A stretch of 64,000 nt of DNA from Solen grandis (lineage: Eukaryota > Mollusca > Bivalvia > Adapedonta > Solenidae): contig CM037785.1 in the NCBI GenBank assembly GCA_021229015.1, positions 39,366,766 through 39,430,765 of the forward strand, written 5' to 3'. A program made the position numbers and the translations under genes. The notes below the pieces were generated by a model, which did no database searches, had not been told where the DNA came from, and saw nothing but the letters and a program-made list of their open reading frames with translations. Of the stretch, positions 56,924 to 64,000 are shown piece after piece (the first letter of the stretch is position 1; every line of letters begins with the position of its first letter).

Positions 56924-57226
56924 TCAGATAATAATTAGAGCTTGGGGCGGACTTGGATCTCCAGGAAGGTCCCCGCTGAATGATCGGAAACTACCGAGAA
57001 AGTACAAGCGTATGGAAATATCGTTTCCTCCTATAATGACTACTACTATGTCAGGAGTCTTGGCCATCAAACTCGAATACATGGCGTCGGGAATACTCCG
57101 AACCCGGAGTCCACCCTTGCCCACGAACGATACCTCCGATGACCCTATATAAAAATCAGGAACATGAAGATAGGAATCTCCCAACCGCCTCACAAAACTA
57201 TCGCCAAAGAAAGCAATAGAAGCCAT
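56924..57226 (-). CDS. SGNH/GDSL-type hydrolase domain, truncated
   Basis: On the minus strand a frame from ATG at 57226 reads MASIAFFGDSFVRRLGDSYL, then VGKGGLRVRSIPDAM, then KTPDIVVVIIGGNDISIRLY, and stops after about 100 residues. GDSF (block I, nucleophile Ser), the Gly in GKGG (block II) and GGND (block III, oxyanion Asn) are the first three SGNH signatures in the right order and spacing. The fourth block with the catalytic Asp-x-x-His is missing, because the frame ends in an unrelated-looking tail (FRSFSGDLPGDPSPPQALII). SGNH domains are known cargo of retroelements (ORF1 esterase of CR1-type LINEs, and a hydrolase in Ngaro/DIRS-type elements). It lies about 420 bp downstream of the KptA frame on the same strand. 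Confidence 0.72.
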   Translation of the reverse strand: MASIAFFGDSFVRRLGDSYLHVPDFYIGSSEVSFVGKGGLRVRSIPDAMYSSLMAKTPDIVVVIIGGNDISIRLYFLGSFRSFSGDLPGDPSPPQALIII

Positions 57227-57650
57227 TTTGATAAAATGACAAACCAATACAGGGGCAATGAAACTTAAATAGCATCGAAACACAATAGTGTTAATTATGA
57301 GCAGCAATTAAGTTCTCAAAAAAAAAAAAATGTGTAAATAATTAACAATGAAACTGTCACACAGAACAAAGCATCAAAAGAAATCATCTACTCTGACCGA
57401 CTTTGATATCAAACACAAACTACCACAACTTTGGACAATTAATTAAGAGTAAAGCACTACCGCAATTAAGCCTACACATAAGAAAAATACTTAAATAAAT
57501 AAATAAAAAAAATAAAAAATAATAATAAATAAGTCAGGAAAAAAAGGAAAAAATACCTACCAACTCTGAGTTTGACAATTGATTAAGGTATTACCCTCTC
57601 TGTTAAGGTAGCCCTGAAAAGGACTTACATAAAAACCTCCCTAGCATTCG
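57227..57650. other. spacer between SGNH and KptA frames
   Basis: A-rich on the plus strand (T-rich on the coding strand), with runs of A and AAATAAATAA near 57490-57530. No frame links the two domains. An intron is possible but not provable. Confidence 0.4.
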
Positions 57651-58204
57651 CTAGTGCCTCTGACAGCGAAATTCTAGGGCCCGACCCGACCTGTCTCTGG
57701 CACAAAAAAAGTGACAGGGACAGATGGGGTCGGATACTAGAATCACTTTGTTTGAGGACAACCCCACAAATGTACCAAGAGTTCGCAATGAACTCAAGTC
57801 AACTTGTATAATCACCTCCGACCCCGCCCTAAGGCCGGATCGAGAGGAGGGGGTGGAGGCCATATGTATGTGATGCCGCCCCATCGGGAGGAGACCCTCC
57901 CGGCAGATAACCTGCCATGATGAAAAACGGGTACCATGGTACCCGAATCGCATCGAACAGGTACCCAAAGAGGGCATCACACCCATAGCGGACGAATGTC
58001 CCTGGCATGCACGGACAAACACCTGTCCGTGCATTACAACCAACTCGAATCTCCCCTTGGAATCAAGGGAGACTATCTGTCTTAGGCGTGGAAACGTCAA
58101 AGCACGAAGGCGGGGTATAAGCTGTAAGTCCTCCAGGCGGGCATACCCCTCTTCATCCACAGGGAGCTGTTATGCCGAAGGTTGTATGATAATGCTCTCT
58201 CCAT
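57651..58204 (-). CDS. Tpt1/KptA-family RNA 2'-phosphotransferase, one frameshift near N-terminus
   Basis: The minus strand carries a near-complete KptA/Tpt1 domain. From ATG at 58204 it reads MERALSYNLRHNSSL. After a frame change of one missing base at about 58165 it continues VDEEGYARLEDLQLIPRL, then GRFEL, VFVRACQGHSSA, FGYHGTRFSSWQVICREGLL, PMGRHHIHMAS, GSEVIIQVDLSSL and SNKVILVSDP. The stop is TAG at 57651-57653. The family's catalytic Arg-His (LRH), Arg (VRACQGHS) and Arg (GRHHIH) are all present. These enzymes move a 2'-phosphate from spliced RNA to NAD+, forming ADP-ribose 1''-2''-cyclic phosphate. The domain has no introns and is followed by an SGNH domain, which suggests a mobile-element passenger rather than the host TRPT1 gene. 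The single missing base may be real decay or a consensus error. Confidence 0.85.
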
Positions 58205-59290
58205 GACTGAAAAGACAAGTGATAGGTAGAAGTACGGTTCCCACTTAAATATACTTCGTAATCAGCTCAAAACACCAAAACACAAGCCATGAAACTCATA
58301 ACAGCTGCTGACTAGCACTCAGAGTAAAACGTCTCAGTAATCAATAAGTGCCATCAAAGCCAGAAAACACGCAAACAAATATACGAATACTAATCAGTAA
58401 TTAAAATACCATCATGAAACTTACAAACAAGGTAAAGGAGGATCACTAATTAACACCTGTTACCAGATGAAGCAATTAGGGAGAAAATCATTAATTCAAC
58501 ATCAGGGAAAAAAAAGGGGACAATACATTAATACCTAGATGACTAGAAAATAGATAGAAAATAATGTAGATAACACTGTAGTAATATAGCTAAGTAGTCA
58601 ATAGTTAAAACCCGAAGTAAGAAAATATTAAATTAAACATATAAGAGTAATAAGCAGATAAGTAATAAGGAGACCGGGAAAATAAATTACAACAATTTCC
58701 TCTAATTACATAATAACTCTATGGAAGTATGGGAGGAGAATACACATGGTAATACGCCTCACCCAAGTATGAGCCTCAAAGGAGGACAGACCCATATGAG
58801 CCCTTGATAAAAGGGACAACCCAAACAAAAGGCCTATCCCCTCCCTTGCCAAAAACCCCATATGAGCCCTACAAAAGGGACACTCACCCTATCTCATTAC
58901 AAGGATGAGATATACCTTACCACACATGCCAACTAAACACTATTATGAGCTCTAGTTCACCTAGAGACAGGCTAATATCTCCTCTCATACCTCAACGGAA
59001 AAAAAGGAAAAATTATATAAAAAGCTTTTTCAGTAAATCCGTAAATACCATTTATTATAATAAAACACACCCGGTCTCTCAAACCAAATAGAAAGGGCTT
59101 CTGGCAAGATCTACATAAATTTTATCTATTTTTTCTCCTTTTTTGTTTTGTTTTTGTTTTTATTTTTCTATTTCTATGGCAAAAAAACCACTTTTGGCAA
59201 ATAGACATCATTAACTAATTTATATACCACTTTCGGCTTTTTCTCATAATCAAAAACAAATAATATCCTCTCCTTCTTTTAATTTTTATA
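58205..59290. other. region upstream of KptA frame (minus strand), no gene recognised
   Basis: On the minus strand, TCTTTTCAG directly precedes the KptA ATG and could be a splice acceptor. The rest is A-rich on the plus strand. CCCATATGAGCCCT with AAAAGGGACA is repeated at about 58790-58830 and 58855-58885. No other domain was found. Confidence 0.4.
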
Positions 59291-59775
59291 TTTGGCTCAA
59301 ATTATTATACAAGGTTGAAAATATCCTTGCTAGCCGAAATTGGCTATTAAAATTCAAAATTACCCTAATAAGGGGCCGTTGTTGTAGCAGTAAAAAGGTG
59401 AAAAGGCTATTTGTTTGCGGGCCTTAAAAGTCCTTCTCCTCTTCGAACATCTCAAGCATACTCATGATTCAAAGTCTAATTTGGTCGGCACTGATGAGAC
59501 GGTACAACGGTCTCAAGGGGAACCATCGTGGCACCTCAAGTGCGCGGTTTCTTCCCGGCGAGACAGAAAAAGAAGGAAGGCACAGTACACCTCCAACCCA
59601 CATGCCGACCAACATTACAGGCCACATGAGCAACAAGCAAACCCTTCCACATCCCAATTCCAGGGTAATTAACACCTCCAGCTCAAATTAGCTAGTTAAT
59701 TACCAACCTTTTCGGATAACAAAAATTTGACTTTAGGCAAAAAAAATAAAATCTGTGAATTACAGATTTAATTCC
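59291..59775. repeat. about 480-bp dispersed repeat, copy 2 (shared with 36305-36815)
   Basis: The sequence is collinear with 36305-36815. It keeps GAGACGGT-ACA-ACGGTCTC and the inverted pair GGTAATTAAC (59663) / GTTAATTACC (to about 59704). It lies about 1.1 kb upstream of the KptA frame as read on the minus strand, so it could be the 5' end or terminal repeat of that element. No matching copy is found at the other end near 56.9 kb. Confidence 0.75.
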
Positions 59776-60093
59776 AAATCTTTTTTTTTTTTTTAACTTT
59801 TATTTACAAATGCATAAGTCCTACCGTAGTAGGAAACATTAGCAGCACAAAAACATATAAATATATAAAGTACAAATAAATGCAATGGAAAACGGCTGGT
59901 GGGATTATTGATTATACTGGAATCTATAATCTTTATATGTATTAAGCCTTCTCTCTCCCTCTCTCTCTCTCTCTCATAGAGTCTCTCCTCGCTATATCTA
60001 TTTCTAAATTGCACATGAGATTTTCTAACAGAGTATTTATCATACATAATAACATTAACAATTTAAGTACATGTATTATATATGCTCCCCCCC

Positions 60094-60135
<42 letters not shown>

Positions 60136-60372
60136 GATCTGGTTATGTAAATAAATAGAACATGTATTACCAAAATAACTTAAAAACAGAAAATAAACAG
60201 AAAATAAACACTGATGACAATATGTGTTATTTACAGCATGAATCCTGATTATTCCTTTTATAAGGTTAAAAACATGTAATGACTCTCAATACTCTCAATA
60301 TATATTTCAAAAAGGAATAAATGTAGGATACCATCCTACTGCAGTCTTTAATATAAGAACTACTTGTTATGT
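59776..60372. other. intergenic with T-run and CT microsatellites
   Basis: T-run at about 59780-59795; CT-rich runs at about 59950-59980 and 60086-60128. Nothing else is recognised before the gap. Confidence 0.6.
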
Positions 60373-60472
60373 NNNNNNNNNNNNNNNNNNNNNNNNNNNN
60401 NNNNNNNNNNNNNNNNNNNNNNNNNNNNNNNNNNNNNNNNNNNNNNNNNNNNNNNNNNNNNNNNNNNNNNNN
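60373..60472. other. assembly gap (100 N)
   Basis: Exactly 100 N, a scaffold join of unknown length. The sequence to its right is of visibly poorer quality than that to its left. Confidence 0.99.
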
Positions 60473-61389
60473 ATGTTTGGGTAACCCTTTTTTACTCAGG
60501 GGGCCGATTTGGGCCCATCAGGCCCTTTTGTTTTTATCTTTGTTAGAAATGGGGTTGAATCGATTTACCCCTGTACTTTTTGGGGGGAAAGATTGGGTTT
60601 ATTTGGGTAAACCTAAGGTAAGGTAATTACTAAAAATAGTTTTGCTTCCCTTTGGGCAACAAACATGACTTTGTGGTTTCGTGAATACCCCCTTTAAAAT
60701 TTGAGGTAAGTAATCATTTTTTGTAGTAGTTTCCTTATGGAAAGGGGAAGGTTGGGTTTGATTTTCGGGGTATTGGTAAAGGTCAAATCATTTTGAAAAA
60801 ATATTTTTTTTGTTTGTAAAATTTTTTTTTAGGGGAGGAACAATATCGATTTTGATAAAAATTTCCTTATGGAAAGAGGAAGATTTGGGAGATTTTTTGC
60901 TTATTTTTTTTTTGAGGAAAAAAAATACAAGTTATTGTGGTAACTCCGGGTCCAAGTTTTTGTCATCAAATTTAAGTTGCTAAATTTCTATATTAAATTA
61001 CAATTTTAAATTTTTGGTATGCTTTTTCATTTGAAAAGGGCTATAACATTTGCAAATATTTTCCTTTTAACCCTTGACCTATTTTTGCAAAATTTATGAA
61101 AAATTTAAATGCCTTTCATTTCGATCTGTTACCAACGGGGCCCCAAAAATTTTTCCATGGAATTCCCTTGTGGCAAGACTTTCCCCTTTAAAGTTCATTT
61201 TGGACTTTTGACTTGATTTGACTAATTTTGAAAAGTTTAACAAAAAACTTAACGTTGGCCTAAAATTCTTAAAACTTTAAACTTTTGGAAGATTTATCTT
61301 TCAAGGGTATTAGATATCTCAATATTTATCTATCAATTTCCTTTTACCTTTTTTTCCAAAAATTTGGGCAAATTTTAGTTATATTTCTC
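60473..61389. other. low-quality-looking AT-rich sequence next to gap
   Basis: Homopolymers of every base are lengthened (GGGGGG, CCCC, TTTTTTTT), and no repeat or gene is readable. It looks like unpolished read sequence at a contig end. Confidence 0.5.
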
Positions 61390-63135
61390 TGTATTTTTGT
61401 CACCCGAGCCTATGTGTCATGGTGAGCATTAGGATTTGTGTCCGTTGTTCGTTGTTTGTGTCGTCCATTTGTGTTTCCAAAAATTTTCTTTAAAAAGCTT
61501 CCCCCTTTGGAACCCCTGGGCAAAATTTTTTTAACTTGGGAGGGAATCCTTGTATGAAAATTCACCAAACTTGCTAAAATAAAAATTTATATGTAGAAAT
61601 CTGGGTTCAATGGCACCCGGGAAAAAAAAACAAAAAGAAAACTTTTAAAAAAAATTTCTTCAAAAATCTGGCCAGATTTAAAATGTTAGGTATGATGTTC
61701 CCTTTGGGGAACTCTCTACCCAAAAATTGCTAAAATTTTTGATCCGTAAAAAGTATATGGCCCCCGGGGGGGGGTAAAAGACTTAAAGTTTATAGTGAAA
61801 AATTAAAACAAAAAATTCCCCCGAAAAAGTGGACGAAATTTTATTAAACTTGGGGGGGATTATACTTTTGTGAAACCCTTCACAAAAGTTTCTAAAATAA
61901 AATTATCCATTTGATCGGTTGCCCTGGGAAAAGAAAAAAAAAAAAATGAAAAAATTTTTAAAATCATCTTTTTAAAACCCCCTGGCCGATTTCAAAATGT
62001 TTGGTATGATGTTCTTGGGTAATCATCTACCAAAATTTCTAAAAATTTTCCCCATCTGTAAAAATAATGGCCGCCGGGGCGGGGGTAATTTGCCTTATAT
62101 GTAATATGAAAATTTGAAGACATCTCCCCTGAAAACCCCTGGCGATTTGTTTAAATTGGCAGGGTGACCCTTTGGGGGAAACCCTTCACAAGGTTGCTAA
62201 AATAAAATTGTTCCATTTAGAAATTGGTTTTCCCTGCAAAGGGAAAAAAAAAAATTATGAAAACTTCGAAAATCATCTTTCAAAACTTGGCCAATTTCAA
62301 AATATTTTGGAAAAGATTTTTGGTTAAACCCTACCGATTATAAAATTTTTTTTTGTCTAAAAGTAATGGGCCCGGAGCGGGCCCTTTTTTAAATGTATTA
62401 GTGAAAATTTGAAGACTTCCTCTGAAAGCTGGATAGAATCTGATTAAACATTGCTGGGAAGATCTTGGGTGAACCTTCACAAAAGTTGCTAAATAAACTT
62501 GATCCATGTAGAACTCTGGTTGCCTTGGCAGCGGGAAAGAAAAAAGTTATGAAAATTTAAAATCATAGTGCTCATGTGAGCTTTTAGGATCAATGACTGT
62601 GTCATCCACAATTGTTTAAATGACATCTCCGAAATCACGGGGCCCAAATTGATGAAAATTGCTTGTGATGTTTCTTGCATGAAGGCCAGCTCTATCATAG
62701 TTGTTCAAATGGTTCCGGTCTGTTGCATATCTTGGTCACAGGAGCTAAAATAGATTTTTTAATACACTACCAAGTTTGTTCAAATCATGACCCTAGGGTG
62801 AAATCTTCTTCTCTGAAACTACTGATGGGAAAGTGATCAAATTTTGTAAGGATGTTCCCAAGGTGTTCCCTATAAAAATTGTTAATGGTTCCCGTCTGTT
62901 GCATACTTAGGCCACGGAGTTAAAATAGATTTTAAAAGTGAAATCTTAAAAAATCTCAGAAACCACAATGCCTAGAGCTTAGATATGTGATGTTTGGCTT
63001 TGTCTAGTAGACCTCTACCAAGTTTATTCAATCATGGCCCTGGGGTCAAAATTGGCCCTGCCCCAGGGGTCACTTGATTTTACATAGCCTAATGATACCC
63101 GGTGAGCGATTCAGGGCCATCATGGCCCTCTTGTT
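61390..63135 (+). repeat. bivalve dispersed repeat ending GGGCCATCATGGCCCTCTTG
   Basis: It opens with CACCCGAGCCTATGTGTCAT and a GTCCGTTGTTCGTTG segment. About four degraded units of roughly 270 bp follow, with phrases TTGCTAAAATAAAATT, TGGCCCCGGNGCGGGG and TGAAAANTTNAAA. A cleaner 62560-63135 part contains two GGTTCC(G/C)GTCTGTTGCATA units. It ends at GATTCAGGGCCATCATGGCC CTCTTG, the usual terminus of this repeat in bivalves. Non-coding. Confidence 0.7.
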
Positions 63136-63362
63136 TTTTTTTAAAGACTCTGCTATTTGCCAAACTTAATAATAAAAATGTACTGTGTGGTAAGAGTATA
63201 AATTTTTAATTTTTGTCTCCTTGTCTTCCTTTAGACTAGTTTACTAGAATAAACAAATATCACTGAGGTAGGTAGTGCATATCATTGACATTTAACATTG
63301 AAATTCCTTTATAAACTTGAGAAGTTATACGGACGTCAATTGTTCAGCCTCATTAAATAAAA

Positions 63363-63366
<4 letters not shown>

Positions 63367-63423
<57 letters not shown>
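63367..63423. repeat. poly-G run, 57 bases
   Basis: An uninterrupted run of G. It could form G-quadruplexes. Real length is uncertain, since such runs are also a known sequencing artefact. Confidence 0.9.
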
Positions 63424-63424
<1 letters not shown>

Positions 63425-63475
63425 AACAGAAAACAAGACACTTTTCAATTTAGGCCTTGAAAACCTGATTAAAGT

Positions 63476-63910
63476 TGTGTTATGGTGTAATTCTAGTTGT
63501 GTTCTGGTGTAATTCTAGTTGTGTTATGGTGTAATTCTAGTTATGTGATTGTGTAATTCTAGTTGTGTTATGATGTAATTCTAGTTGTGTGATGGTGTAA
63601 TTATAGATGTGTGATGGTGTAATTCTAGTTGTGTGATGGTGTAATTATAGATGTGTGATGGTGTAATTCTTGTTGTGTGATTGTGTAATTAAATGTATAG
63701 TTGTGTGATGGTGTAATTATAGATGTGTGATGGTGTAATTATAGTTGTGTGATGGTGTAATTATAGTTGTGTGATGGTGTAATTCTAGTTGTGTGGTGGT
63801 GTAATTATAGATGTGTGATGGTGTAATTATAGTTGTGTGATGGTGTAAGTCTAGTTGTGTGATGGTGTAATTATAGTTGTGTGATGGTGTAATTATAGTT
63901 GTGTCACGGT
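63476..63910. repeat. 22-bp minisatellite, about 20 copies
   Basis: The unit is GTGTAATTCTAGTTGTGTGA followed by TG, with C/A and T/A variants (TTATAGATG). One unit near 63690 has a small insertion. The run ends at GTCACGGTGGAATAAGG. Confidence 0.95.
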
Positions 63911-64000
63911 GGAATAAGGTGTGCAGTACAAGATGTCATGATCCTCTGGTGTATGTGTTATATTTCATGCAGCTTACCATTGTCTATATACTTTTTTAGA
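63911..64000. other. end of window, nothing recognised
   Basis: Ninety bases of AT-rich DNA with no visible feature. Confidence 0.4.

Noticed and set aside
59415..59691. Plus-strand frames with KRRKAQYTS-like basic stretch
   Set aside because: They lie in the dispersed 480-bp repeat. The corresponding frame in the 36.3-kb copy has a stop, and three frames are open over the same bases.

Overview
This is an AT-rich, intron-containing animal sequence, most likely from a bivalve mollusc (probably a clam-type heterodont; this is inference). The reasons are two multi-exon animal genes with GT-AG introns, several tRNA-derived SINEs, LINE fragments, TIR transposons, long foldbacks, and the dispersed repeats familiar from bivalve genomes (CTCACCTGAGC-type repeats with GTCCGTCC runs, and 'GGGCCATAA'/'CAAGGTCAAGGTCA' units). 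Two runs of exactly 100 N (10273-10372 and 60373-60472) are scaffold joins. Several local patches are rich in small deletions, so some broken reading frames may be consensus error.

Layout. About 0.5-5.7 kb: four plus-strand exons of a MYST histone acetyltransferase closest to KAT8/MOF, with introns packed with transposons; the fourth exon is damaged. 4.4-12 kb: a transposon-dense stretch. It holds a pogo-like element, CAG-type TIR elements with 5-bp target duplications, a textbook hAT nested inside one of them, a SINE with perfect target duplications, and a TIR element carrying a 29-bp minisatellite. 12.4-14.5 kb: the last two exons of a single-pass membrane protein whose tail has three PPxY motifs, followed by a long candidate 3' UTR to about 18.04 kb. 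18-45 kb: mostly non-genic DNA with dispersed repeats, SINEs, MITEs, minisatellites, a LINE 3' end and one unexplained 176-codon open frame.

45.4-50 kb: a satellite of about 60 copies of a 48-bp unit in three successive subfamilies, interrupted near its right end by a 5'-truncated LINE with a 13-bp target duplication. 50-57 kb: a TTAA-flanked TIR element, then a 2.2-kb tandem duplication of a foldback plus reverse transcriptase, the second copy continuing into the rest of a LINE. 56.9-58.2 kb, minus strand: an intronless Tpt1/KptA-type RNA 2'-phosphotransferase domain followed by a truncated SGNH/GDSL hydrolase domain. About 1.1 kb upstream of this pair lies a roughly 480-bp repeat that also occurs near 36.3 kb. 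60.5-63.1 kb: poor-looking sequence over a dispersed bivalve repeat. The end holds a 57-base poly-G run and a 22-bp minisatellite.

The KAT8-like gene and the PPxY protein are the only likely host genes, and both are partial. The most unusual item is the KptA plus SGNH pair, which looks like cargo of a mobile element rather than the host tRNA 2'-phosphotransferase gene.
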